Made by a program: the position numbers and the translations under genes
Notes under the pieces: generated by a model
What the model saw: only the letters and a program-made list of their open reading frames with translations
Databases searched by the model: none
Told to the model about the DNA's origin: nothing
Assembly (NCBI RefSeq): GCF_014905555.1
Contig: NZ_BNGS01000011.1
Location: 248,001-312,000, forward strand
DNA length: 64,000 nucleotides
Direction: 5' to 3'
Origin: Streptomyces sp. Y2F8-2
Lineage (GTDB): Bacteria > Actinomycetota > Actinomycetes > Streptomycetales > Streptomycetaceae
Shown here: positions 17,753-26,139 of the stretch, piece after piece
Layout of the letters: each line of letters starts with the position of its first letter
How positions within the stretch are numbered: position 1 is the stretch's first letter

Positions 17753-19087
17753 TCAGATGCGTGCGAACGCCTGCTCGATGATGTCCAGTCCCTCGTTGAG
17801 CAGGTCCTGACCGATCACCAGCGGCGGCAGGAAGCGCAGCACGTTGCCGTAGGTGCCACAGGTCAGGACCAGCAGGCCCTCCTGGTGGCAGGCCTTGGCG
17901 AGCGCCGAGGTCGCCTCCGGGTTCGGCTCCTTCGTCGTACGGTCCTTCACCAGCTCGATCGCGATCATCGCGCCGCGGCCGCGGACGTCGCCGATCACGT
18001 CGAACTTCTCGGCCATCGCCGTCAGGCGGGCCTTCATGGTCTCCTCGATCTCCTTCGCCCGGGCGTTGAGGTCGAGCTCCTTCATCGTCTCGATCGCGCC
18101 GAGCGCGCCCGCGCAGGCGACCGGGTTGCCGCCGTAGGTGCCGCCCAGGCCGCCCGCGTGCGCGGCGTCCATGATCTCGGCGCGGCCGGTGACAGCGGCG
18201 AGCGGGAGGCCGCCCGCGATGCCCTTGGCGGTGGTGATCAGGTCCGGGACGATGCCCTCGTCCTCGCACGCGAACCACTGGCCGGTGCGGCAGAAGCCCG
18301 ACTGGATCTCGTCGGCGACGAAGACGATGCCGTTGTCCGTGGCGAACTTCCGCAGCGCGGGCAGGAAGCCCTTCGCCGGCTCGATGAAGCCGCCCTCGCC
18401 GAGCACCGGCTCGATGATGATCGCGGCCACGTTGTCCGCGCCGACCTGCTTGGTGATCTGGTCGATGGCCTGCGCGGCGGCCTCGGGGCCGCAGTTCTCC
18501 GGGCCGGTCGGCCAGCGGTAGGCGTACGCCATCGGCATCCGGTAGACCTCGGGCGCGAACGGGCCGAAGCCGTGCTTGTACGGCATGTTCTTCGCCGTGA
18601 GCGCCATCGTGAGGTTCGTGCGGCCGTGGTAGCCGTGGTCGAAGACGACGACCGCCTGGCGCTTGGTGTACGCGCGGGCGATCTTGACCGCGTTCTCGAC
18701 GGCCTCGGCGCCCGAGTTGAACAGTGCCGACTTCTTGGCGTGGTCACCCGGCGTGAGCTCGGCCAGCGCCTCGGCGACGGCCACGTAGCCCTCGTACGGC
18801 GTGACCATGAAACAGGTGTGCGTGAAGTCCTGCAGCTGGGCGGAGGCCCGGCGTACGACGGCCTCCGCGGAGGCGCCCACGGACGTCACGGCGATGCCGG
18901 AGCCGAAGTCGATCAGCCGGTTGCCGTCGACGTCCTCGATGATCCCGCCGCCCGCGCGCGTGGTGAAGACCGGCAGCACGGAGCCCACGCCCTGCGCGAC
19001 CGCGGCGGTGCGACGGGCCTGCAGCTCGAGCGACTTCGGGCCGGGGATGGCGGTGACGACGCGACGCTCCTGCGGAAGTGCGGTCAT
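17753..19087 (-). CDS. gabT: 4-aminobutyrate aminotransferase
   Basis: 444 residues from the ATG at 19087, which follows GGGAG. Class III PLP-dependent aminotransferase features are clear: FNSGAEAVENAVKIAR (phosphate-binding region), FDHGYHGRTN, VADEIQSGFCRTG (Asp for the pyridine nitrogen) and TTAKGIAGG with the PLP lysine. It transfers the amino group of GABA to 2-oxoglutarate, giving succinate semialdehyde. It lies between the polyamine genes and the PucR/aldehyde dehydrogenase pair that would finish the route. Paired TGTCGAC sites stand upstream. Confidence 0.9.
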   Translation of the reverse strand: MTALPQERRVVTAIPGPKSLELQARRTAAVAQGVGSVLPVFTTRAGGGIIEDVDGNRLIDFGSGIAVTSVGASAEAVVRRASAQLQDFTHTCFMVTPYEGYVAVAEALAELTPGDHAKKSALFNSGAEAVENAVKIARAYTKRQAVVVFDHGYHGRTNLTMALTAKNMPYKHGFGPFAPEVYRMPMAYAYRWPTGPENCGPEAAAQAIDQITKQVGADNVAAIIIEPVLGEGGFIEPAKGFLPALRKFATDNGIVFVADEIQSGFCRTGQWFACEDEGIVPDLITTAKGIAGGLPLAAVTGRAEIMDAAHAGGLGGTYGGNPVACAGALGAIETMKELDLNARAKEIEETMKARLTAMAEKFDVIGDVRGRGAMIAIELVKDRTTKEPNPEATSALAKACHQEGLLVLTCGTYGNVLRFLPPLVIGQDLLNEGLDIIEQAFARI

Positions 19088-19117
19088 GGGGGCTCCCTGA
19101 TGATCTTGCGTTCGGCA

Positions 19118-19136
19118 TGTCGACGGTCGTGTCGAC
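19118..19136. promoter_or_regulatory. Tandem TGTCGAC sites upstream of gabT
   Basis: TGTCGAC at 19118-19124 and again at 19130-19136 (12-bp period), about 30-50 bp before the gabT start. Read on the gabT strand this is two TCGACA copies, like the pair before the second aldehyde dehydrogenase. Confidence 0.35.
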
Positions 19137-19326
19137 GAAGGTGTTTTTCGGACGCTTGCCTTCTTTTCTCGCAGGCTAAGACGGGCCGCGGAGGGTGGGC
19201 ATGCTCCATGTGGGCGCCTTGCGCGCGCCCGCTTGTCCGCCGTGGACATAGCGGTGGACGCCACGGAAGGGGACGCGTCATCGGACACCCGGTCGCGTAT
19301 GCGGTGAACTCCCCTTGCGGGGACGT

Positions 19327-19332
19327 TAGATT
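19327..19332 (+). promoter_or_regulatory. -10 box (TAGATT) implying a near-leaderless transcript
   Basis: TAGATT ends 9 nt before the ATG at 19342. There is no ribosome-binding site before that ATG, so a transcript starting close to the start codon is plausible. The -35 region is not clear. Confidence 0.4.
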
Positions 19333-19341
19333 GACTCGCTG

Positions 19342-21495
19342 ATGGTGGACGGAGCGGCTGGTCAGGGGGCGAAGGCGATGGACAGCGACGGAACGCAGGA
19401 CGCACGCAGCACACGGGCCGATCCCGTGCCGCGTCCGGCGGGGCCGCCCCCGGTGCCGCCCCGCCCGGCGCACGCCCCCGGGCTGCCGCCGCGGCCGGAC
19501 GGCTCGGCGTTCCTGGCCTGGCTGCGGGCGCCACGCCCGCCCGCGCTGCCCGGCGTGTGGCGCTTCGGGCACCGGCCACGGCCCGAGCAGGAACCGGAGC
19601 GGATCCCGACACGGCAGCTGCTCAGCGGAGCGCTGATCGCCTTCCTGGTCGGCTGGCTGATCTGGTCGCTGCTGTGGAACGGCTACCTCGGCGGCTGGTG
19701 GGTGGTACCGCTGGACCTCTTCACCCCCGACTCCTGGCGGCACAGCAACGACCGCGTCGGCAACGCCGTCCTCTGGTACGGCTACTACACGGTGATCGCC
19801 CTCGCCATCATGCTCACGGTCGGCAAGCTCGGCCGCTGGGGCGAGGTCTGGCGCCGCTTCGGACCGCCCGCCTGGCGCCCCGCCACCCCCGAGGCCGAGA
19901 AGCCCCCGGCACCCGAGGACGACCCCGCCCGTTTCAACCAGCTCCGCGCCGCCGGGGCGCACGAGGCCGCCGACCGGCTCGCCGCCGAAGCGCACTCCGG
20001 GCTGATGCGCGACGTCGACCACGCCCGCATCACCCGCGCCTGGCAGGGCGTGCTCAGCGGGCGGCACGACCTGGCCACGTTCACAGGAGCGGTGCTCAAG
20101 GACGGCGCCGCCGCCTGCCCGCACCCCTCCGGGGAGCGGGACCTGCCCGCCCGGCTCGCCCGCCACGACCTGTTCACCGGCCAGGTCCGGCTCGGCACCA
20201 CCGTCGACGACCCCCGCAACCCCTACGCCTACCGCGGCAGCGGGCTCGCCCTCGGCCCCGACCTGCTCGCCACCTCCCTGGTCGCCGTGGGGCCAGCCGG
20301 GTCCGGCAAGACCAGCTCGCTGGTGTGGCCGCTCGCCGAGTCGCTGTGCCTGCACGCGCTCACCGGGCGGGCCGCCGTCGTCGTGGTCGGGGCGGCCGGC
20401 GCCGGGCTCGGACCGGCGGACGCCTACGACGTCGTCGTACGCGTCGGACACCCCGAATCCGTGTACGACCTGGACCTGTACGGCGGGACCACCGACCCGG
20501 ACGAGGCGGCGTCCGTGCTCGCCGAGGCGCTCGTCGGCGACCTCGCCGACCCGCACCCCGGCGGGGACAGCCGCCGCTCCACCACCGTCCTCGCCCAGCT
20601 CCTCGGGCCCTACCGGGCCGTCCACGGCCGCTTCCCGTCCGTACCGGAGCTGCGCCAGCTCCTCGACGGCGCCCCCGGGCCCCTCGCCGCCCTGCGCAAG
20701 GCCCTGAAGGACACCGGGCAGGACGCCCTGCTGCGCGAACTGGACGCCCGGGAGCGCCAGTCCCGGAACCCCGGCGACGTCGGCGGCGTCCTCGCCGACC
20801 GGGTCGCGCTGCTCGACCGGCCGGCCTTCGCACAGTTCTTCGACACCTCCGGGCAGACCCGGCCGTTCTCCCTGCGCGCCCTCGACCACCCGGTGCGGGT
20901 CCGCATCGACCTGCCCGAGCGCGGCCACGCCGACGCCTCGCGGATCCTCGCGCGACTGGTGCTCGCCCAGTTCACGGCCAGTGTCGCCGCCCGCGAGGAC
21001 CGGTCGCTGTTCGCCTGCCTGCTCCTCGACGACGCGAGCGGGGTCGTCACCCCCGATGCCGTCCGCGGCATCCAGCGGCTCAGGTCCGCGAACGCCGGTG
21101 TCGTCCTCACCCTGCGCACCCTGGACGACGTGCCCCGACCGCTGCGCGGGCCCCTGCTCGGCGCCACCGGGTGCCGGATGGCGCTGTCCGGCCTCACCCC
21201 CTGGGACGGCCAGGACTTCGCCGAGGTGTGGGGCAAGGAGTGGACCGAGACCCGGGACGTCACCGATCGGCAGATCATCGCGGAGACCCCGGCGGGCAAG
21301 GCCCTGCACATGCTGCGCCGGGTGATCACCGGCCACGCGCCGACCGCGCGCGCGGTGACCGTCCGCCAGGTCGAGCGCGAGCGGTGGTCCGCGTCCGAAC
21401 TGGCGCACGCGGTGCCGCCGGGGCACGCGGTGCTCTCCCTGACGAACGTGAAGGGCGAGCACGCCCCGCCGCTGCTGGTGGATCTACGGAACTGA
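19342..21495 (+). CDS. VirD4/FtsK-like membrane-anchored ATPase of unknown role
   Basis: 717 residues. An N-terminal Pro-rich stretch (about 1-90) leads to two membrane segments (about 93-125 and 140-165). The ATPase domain has a Walker A (GPAGSGKT, residues 317-324), then VVVGAAGAGLG; an acidic Walker B-like LLLDDAS stands near residue 565. The layout recalls type IV secretion coupling proteins and DNA-pumping ATPases, often annotated in Streptomyces as ATP/GTP-binding proteins. No relaxase, secretion or conjugation gene is nearby; it sits alone between gabT and pucR. The ATG at 19378 is an alternative start. Confidence 0.65.
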   Translation: MVDGAAGQGAKAMDSDGTQDARSTRADPVPRPAGPPPVPPRPAHAPGLPPRPDGSAFLAWLRAPRPPALPGVWRFGHRPRPEQEPERIPTRQLLSGALIAFLVGWLIWSLLWNGYLGGWWVVPLDLFTPDSWRHSNDRVGNAVLWYGYYTVIALAIMLTVGKLGRWGEVWRRFGPPAWRPATPEAEKPPAPEDDPARFNQLRAAGAHEAADRLAAEAHSGLMRDVDHARITRAWQGVLSGRHDLATFTGAVLKDGAAACPHPSGERDLPARLARHDLFTGQVRLGTTVDDPRNPYAYRGSGLALGPDLLATSLVAVGPAGSGKTSSLVWPLAESLCLHALTGRAAVVVVGAAGAGLGPADAYDVVVRVGHPESVYDLDLYGGTTDPDEAASVLAEALVGDLADPHPGGDSRRSTTVLAQLLGPYRAVHGRFPSVPELRQLLDGAPGPLAALRKALKDTGQDALLRELDARERQSRNPGDVGGVLADRVALLDRPAFAQFFDTSGQTRPFSLRALDHPVRVRIDLPERGHADASRILARLVLAQFTASVAAREDRSLFACLLLDDASGVVTPDAVRGIQRLRSANAGVVLTLRTLDDVPRPLRGPLLGATGCRMALSGLTPWDGQDFAEVWGKEWTETRDVTDRQIIAETPAGKALHMLRRVITGHAPTARAVTVRQVERERWSASELAHAVPPGHAVLSLTNVKGEHAPPLLVDLRN

Positions 21496-21568
21496 GGGGG
21501 ATCAGGGCACGCGCCGACCTTACGGTGAGGCAGAATCGGCATAGGTCGTTCATACGCGGCGGCCAAAG

Positions 21569-21603
21569 GATCACAACGATCACATGATGATCGCACCGAT
21601 CGC
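21569..21603. promoter_or_regulatory. GATC-repeat region upstream of pucR, possible autoregulatory operator
   Basis: CGATCA (21577-21582) and TGATCG (21588-21593) form a perfect inverted repeat with a 5-bp spacer. Further GATCAC (21569) and GATCGC (21598) copies flank it, giving four GATC steps at 9-, 11- and 9-bp spacing. It lies 28-62 bp before the start codon. Confidence 0.4.
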
Positions 21604-21630
21604 CGAGACGACACAGGATCCGAAGGCCCG

Positions 21631-23313
21631 ATGCCCCTCACCCTCGCCTCGCTCGTCCACCACTCCGCGCTCAAGCTGACCGTGCGCGCGGGCGAGGACC
21701 GCCTGGACGTCCCCGTCCGCTGGGCACACGTCAGCGAACTCGCCGACCCCGTGCCCTACATGGAGGGCGGCGAACTGCTCCTGATCACCGCGCTGAAGCT
21801 GGACGCGGAGGACCCCGAGGCCATGCGCCGCTATGTGAAGCGGCTGGTGGGCGCGGGCGTGGTCGGCCTCGGCTTCGCCGTCGGCGTCAACTACGACGAG
21901 GTACCCGAGGCCCTCGTGGACGCGGCCCGCGAGGAGGGGCTCCCGCTGCTCGAGGTGCCGCGCCGCACCCCGTTCCTCGCCATCAGCAAGGCCGTCTCCG
22001 CCGCGCTCGCCGCCGACCAGTACCGGGCCGTGACCGCGGGGTTCGCCGCGCAGCGCGAGCTGACCAGGCAGGCCCTCAGCGACGGCCCGGAGGGACTGCT
22101 TGCCGCGCTCGCCGCCCAGGTCGACGGCTGGGCCGCGCTGTACGACGCCTCCGGCGCAGTCGTCGCCGCCGCGCCCGAGTGGGCGGGACGGCGCGCGGCA
22201 CGGCTCACCGCCGACGTGGAGCGCCTGCGGGAGCGGTCCGCGCCGGCCACGTCCGTGGTCGGCGGGGCGAGCGGAGAGGCGAACGGAGAGGACCGGGTCG
22301 AACTGCACTCCCTCGGCACCGGCCGGCGCCCGCGCGCCGCGCTCGCCGTGGGCACGGCCGCCCCGCTGGGCACCGCCGAGCGGTACGCCGTGCACTCCGC
22401 CATCGCCCTGCTCACCCTCACCACCGAACGCTCCCGGTCCCTGCACGCCGCCGAGCAGCGGATCGGCGGGGCCGTGCTGCGCATGCTGCTGGCCGGGCAG
22501 CCGGACCACGCCCGCGCCGTGGCCGGGGACCTGTACGGCGACCTCCTGGACGCGCCCTTCCGGGTGATCGTGGCCGAGTCGGCGTCCGCGTCGGCCGCCC
22601 GGGCGCACGCGGACGGGCACGCGCGCGTGGTGACCGCGCAGCCGACCGCCGCCGTGCTCGCGGCGGCCGACACGGACGGCGACCCCCTGGAAGGGCTCGC
22701 GGAGACCGTGGAGTCCGCCGCCGCCCGCACCGGCGAGGCCGTGCTCGTCGTGCCCGAGGGGGAGGCCCGCCTCGTGATCCTCGCCGCCGACGGGGGCGCC
22801 GCCGTCGCCGCCTGCCGGCAGTACGCGCCGGCGGTCCAGGCGGCCCGGGCCGCCGCCCGCGAGCAGTCGGCCACCGACGAGGGCGAACTCGTGGTCGGGA
22901 TGTCGGCGCCCGCCGGGCCGATCGCCGCGGCTGCCGCCTACAAACAGGCCGAACAGGCGCTCTCGGTGGCCCGGCGGCGCGGCCGGGCGCTGGTCGAGCA
23001 CGATGAACTGGCGACCGGATCGGTGCTGCCGCTGCTCCAGGACGACGCCGTACGCGCCTTCGCCGACGGACTGCTGCGCGCCCTGCGCGAACACGACGCG
23101 ACGGGCCGCGGCGACCTGGTCGCCTCGCTGCGGGCCTGGCTGTCCCGCCACGGCCAGTGGGACGCGGCGGCGGCCGACCTCGGCGTCCACCGCCACACGC
23201 TCCGCTACCGGATGCGCCGGGTCGAGGAGATCCTGGGCCGCTCCCTGGACGACCCGGACGTCCGGATGGAACTGTGGCTCGCGCTCAAGGCCACGGCAGC
23301 GGCGGGGGAGTGA
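21631..23313 (+). CDS. PucR-family transcriptional regulator
   Basis: 560 residues. Residues 1-125 match the PucR N-terminal sensor domain (RWAHVSELADPVPYMEGGE, LLLITALKL). A GGDEF-like/CdaR-type middle region follows. The last 60 residues are the PucR C-terminal helix-turn-helix (AAADLGVHRHTLRYRMRRVE). PucR-type proteins control purine, proline and GABA catabolism. Its place between gabT and the succinate-semialdehyde-type dehydrogenase suggests it controls these genes. A GATC-rich palindrome upstream could be its own operator, and a hairpin follows the stop. Confidence 0.87.
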   Translation: MPLTLASLVHHSALKLTVRAGEDRLDVPVRWAHVSELADPVPYMEGGELLLITALKLDAEDPEAMRRYVKRLVGAGVVGLGFAVGVNYDEVPEALVDAAREEGLPLLEVPRRTPFLAISKAVSAALAADQYRAVTAGFAAQRELTRQALSDGPEGLLAALAAQVDGWAALYDASGAVVAAAPEWAGRRAARLTADVERLRERSAPATSVVGGASGEANGEDRVELHSLGTGRRPRAALAVGTAAPLGTAERYAVHSAIALLTLTTERSRSLHAAEQRIGGAVLRMLLAGQPDHARAVAGDLYGDLLDAPFRVIVAESASASAARAHADGHARVVTAQPTAAVLAAADTDGDPLEGLAETVESAAARTGEAVLVVPEGEARLVILAADGGAAVAACRQYAPAVQAARAAAREQSATDEGELVVGMSAPAGPIAAAAAYKQAEQALSVARRRGRALVEHDELATGSVLPLLQDDAVRAFADGLLRALREHDATGRGDLVASLRAWLSRHGQWDAAAADLGVHRHTLRYRMRRVEEILGRSLDDPDVRMELWLALKATAAAGE

Positions 23314-23316
23314 CGC

Positions 23317-23346
23317 CACCGCCGTACGGCAGCACCGCCGTACGGC
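23317..23346 (+). terminator. Twin 14-bp repeat forming a hairpin after pucR
   Basis: CACCGCCGTACGGC occurs exactly at 23317-23330 and 23333-23346. As GCCGTACGGC is self-complementary, the copies can pair (10-bp stem, 6-nt loop), a likely terminator. They could instead be paired binding sites for the next gene, whose start lies about 150 bp away. Confidence 0.5.
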
Positions 23347-23494
23347 CCTGCGCGGAGCCCCGCTGTACATTGCGTAGAAGCCCGCCCGGGCAGTGCTACT
23401 CCCCGGACAAACGACCCCCGGACATCCCGGCCCTACCGTGGACCACGCACCCCCCAAGCACCAGCCAACCTCGGAAGGGCCGGGACTGAACGCT

Positions 23495-24940
23495 ATGACT
23501 TCCACCCACGCCTTCTGGCTCGCCGGCCGCCAGGCCACCGGTGAGACCACCTTCGACGTCACCTCGCCGTGGGACGGCCGGCTCGTCGGCAAGGTCAGTG
23601 TCCCGACCGAGGCGCAGGTCGAGGACGCCGTGGCCGCCGCGTACGCCGTGCGCGACGAGTTCGCCGCCACCCCGGCCCACGTCCGTGCCGCCGCCCTCGA
23701 CCACGTCTCGAAGCGGCTCGCGGAGCGCACCGAGGAGATCGCGCAGCTGATCTCCGCCGAGAACGGCAAGCCCATCAAGTGGGCGCGCGGCGAGGTCGGC
23801 CGTGCCGTCTCCGTGTTCCGCTTCGCCGCCGAGGAGGCCCGCCGCTTCAACGGCGGCGAGGCCCAGCGCCTCGACACGGACGCCGGCGGCCAGGGCCGTC
23901 TGGCGCTGACCCGCCGCTTCCCCAAGGGCGTCGTCCTCGGCATCGCGCCCTTCAACTTCCCGCTGAACCTGTGCGCCCACAAGGTCGCCCCGGCGATCGC
24001 CGCCGGCGCCCCCATCATCCTCAAGCCCGCCCCGGCCACCCCGCTGTCCGGCCTGGTCATCGGCGAGCTGCTCGCCGAGACCGAGCTGCCCGCCGGCTCC
24101 TGGTCGATCCTGCCGGTCCCCAACGACCGCATGCCCGCCCTCGTCCAGGACGAGCGCCTGCCGGTCATCTCCTTCACCGGCTCCGAGAAGGTCGGCTACG
24201 CGATCATGGACTCGGTGCCGCGCAAGCACTGCACGCTGGAACTGGGCGGCAACGGCGCGGCCGTCGTGCTCGCCGACTACGCGAGCGACGAGGACCTGGA
24301 CCGGGCCGCGAACCGCATCGCCACCTTCTCCAACTACCAGGGCGGCCAGTCCTGCATCTCCGTGCAGCGCGTGATCGCCGACGCCTCGGTGTACGACCGG
24401 CTGCTGCCGCGCATCGTCGCCGCCGTCGAGGCCCAGGCCACCGGCGACCCCTCCGACGGCGCGACCGATGTCGGCCCGCTGATCAGCGAGGACGCCGCCA
24501 AGCGCGTGGAGTCCTGGGTCGACGAGGCGGTGAACGCTGGAGCCACGCTGCTCACCGGTGGCAAGCGGGACGGCGCCTCCTACGCGCCGACCGTCCTCAC
24601 CGACGTCCCCGCCGATGTGACCATCTCCTGCGAGGAGGTCTTCGGGCCCGTCCTCACGGTGCAGAAGGTGGACGGCGAGGCCGCGGCGTTCGACGCGGTC
24701 AACGACTCCAAGTACGGCCTCCAGGCGGGCGTCTTCACCCACGACCTCCAGGTCGCCTTCCGCGCCCACCGCGCCCTCGAGGTCGGCGGCGTGGTCATCG
24801 GTGACGTGCCGTCCTACCGCGCCGACCAGATGCCCTACGGCGGTGCCAAGCTGTCCGGTGTCGGGCGCGAGGGCGTGAAGTTCGCGATGGAGGACTACAC
24901 CTACGAGCGGGTGCTGGTCCTGACGGGCCTCGCCCTCTGA
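23495..24940 (+). CDS. Aldehyde dehydrogenase, probable succinate-semialdehyde dehydrogenase role
   Basis: 481 residues from the ATG at 23495. Catalytic Glu249 (ELGGN) and Cys287 (GGQSCISVQR) are present; the APFNFPLNL cofactor motif and FTGSEKVGY differ from the two aminobutyraldehyde-type copies, placing it in another ALDH subgroup close to methylmalonate/succinate-semialdehyde-like enzymes. With gabT and PucR next door, oxidation of succinate semialdehyde to succinate is the best inference; substrate preference cannot be proven from sequence. A 15-bp perfect terminator stem follows 15 bp after the stop. Confidence 0.82.
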   Translation: MTSTHAFWLAGRQATGETTFDVTSPWDGRLVGKVSVPTEAQVEDAVAAAYAVRDEFAATPAHVRAAALDHVSKRLAERTEEIAQLISAENGKPIKWARGEVGRAVSVFRFAAEEARRFNGGEAQRLDTDAGGQGRLALTRRFPKGVVLGIAPFNFPLNLCAHKVAPAIAAGAPIILKPAPATPLSGLVIGELLAETELPAGSWSILPVPNDRMPALVQDERLPVISFTGSEKVGYAIMDSVPRKHCTLELGGNGAAVVLADYASDEDLDRAANRIATFSNYQGGQSCISVQRVIADASVYDRLLPRIVAAVEAQATGDPSDGATDVGPLISEDAAKRVESWVDEAVNAGATLLTGGKRDGASYAPTVLTDVPADVTISCEEVFGPVLTVQKVDGEAAAFDAVNDSKYGLQAGVFTHDLQVAFRAHRALEVGGVVIGDVPSYRADQMPYGGAKLSGVGREGVKFAMEDYTYERVLVLTGLAL

Positions 24941-24955
24941 CCCCACCTGCTTGAT

Positions 24956-24994
24956 CGACGGCCGGAGCCCGCTGTGCGGGGGCTCCGGCCGTCG
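24956..24994 (+). terminator. Strong hairpin terminator
   Basis: Perfect 15-bp stem (24956-24970 with 24980-24994) with a 9-nt loop, directly downstream of the third aldehyde dehydrogenase. Confidence 0.85.
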
Positions 24995-25156
24995 GCGTAC
25001 ACCACTGTCCTGACCTGCTGCAACGGTTGAATTTCGGCTGGTTCTCGCGAGGTTGTGGGAACAGGGCGGGAACACCGCCCTGCGGCTGTGTTCGTCGCTC
25101 CGGGATCAACGGCTCCGCGATCTCCCACAAGCCGTCCGGCTTCCGTCGCCGACCTG

Positions 25157-25660
25157 TCAGGGGTAGTACGACAGGATGATGAGGGGAGACCATCGAGTGC
25201 AGAGGGTCCCGCTGCATGCCCGCACCTGCAACGTGTAGCTGGTGGTGTTGTCTGCGTGTGACGCAACCATCGTCTTGTGACGCGCCCCGGCCCCTTGGGT
25301 GTTGTACGTGTCCAAGGTCTGCTGAGGCGAGAGGCTCCAGCGGACTTGGTACCAGGCGGGGGCCTTGTAGCCGCCGTAGTAGAGAGTGACCGTGTTCTTG
25401 CAGCGGTCGTAACGAGCGCCGGCCCATGGGGTCCCGGAGTACTGCCACTTCAGCGGACCGCTCCCGACGGGGGTGCCTTCGCCGAAGCTTTGGCCGTCCA
25501 CATAGCACGTCGTGTACGGGGCCTTGTCGCCGCTTGGACCCCCGGCGGTCGCCGCTTCCGCACCAGCACCGGGGGCGGCGGTGAGGCCCGCCAGGAGAAG
25601 CCCGCTGGCTGCCGCGACCGTTGCGGTACTGCGGAGTCTGGTAGTCGGAAGAAGTTGCAT
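25157..25660 (-). CDS. Small secreted protein of unknown function
   Basis: 167 residues from the ATG at 25660, preceded by GGGGGAGGA. A signal peptide is clear (MQLLPTTRLRS, a hydrophobic core, cleavage near AEA). The mature chain of about 130 residues has four Cys, enough for two disulfides, and many aromatic residues. The end (YTLQVRACSG, CTRWSP) resembles the final strands of a fibronectin-III-like beta sandwich, but this is a weak impression. No neighbour explains its role, and the local base use is less GC-rich than in the flanking genes. Confidence 0.65.
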   Translation of the reverse strand: MQLLPTTRLRSTATVAAASGLLLAGLTAAPGAGAEAATAGGPSGDKAPYTTCYVDGQSFGEGTPVGSGPLKWQYSGTPWAGARYDRCKNTVTLYYGGYKAPAWYQVRWSLSPQQTLDTYNTQGAGARHKTMVASHADNTTSYTLQVRACSGTLCTRWSPLIILSYYP

Positions 25661-26139
25661 CCTGTACCGTCCTCCCCCACCTGAGCGGTTCGTCCGGTGC
25701 GTCGCCCTATCAACGAAATTGTCGCGCTGGTGTGGCTCTGACGCGACTCGTGCACTGCTGAAGCAGCGGTTGACGAGGCGACTGCCAGGCAGTGAAGACC
25801 GTTTTGACGATCTCAGGATCGAGGCCCGTCGTGGCAGGCACCCAGAGGGGCGAGACGATCCCAGCACAAAGCGCGCGCTATTGGCGAGACAACGCCCCGG
25901 GGGCCATGCCGCGACGTCCAACGCCCTCTTGACCCCGACGATGTGGCCGCGAGCCCAGTTCGCCTTGGCCTTCCGGAACTTACGTGATCAAGCGGGCTTC
26001 GACGAGTTGACCATCGATGCTGTGGTCGGGACCGTCCCGGCCTTGTTCCGGGAAACGGCCCTGCTGGGTGACGGTCGAGCGAAGGCGATTCGATTATGGC
26101 TCCGAGCATGACCACCGGATGATGGCATAACGTTTCCGC
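25661..26139. other. Gene-poor 479-bp stretch, possibly decayed
   Basis: No open frame here has convincing codon use. On the plus strand, residues QFALAFRNLRDQAGF (around 25956-26000) look like the first helix of a Streptomyces helix-turn-helix protein but then lose similarity, so a decayed regulator is possible. Base composition is less GC-rich than the surroundings. Confidence 0.35.

Noticed and set aside
25512..26111. Plus-strand frame over the secreted-protein start region
   Set aside because: Its first half is antisense to the secreted protein. Only a short stretch resembles a regulator helix, so I kept it as possible decayed DNA and not as a gene.
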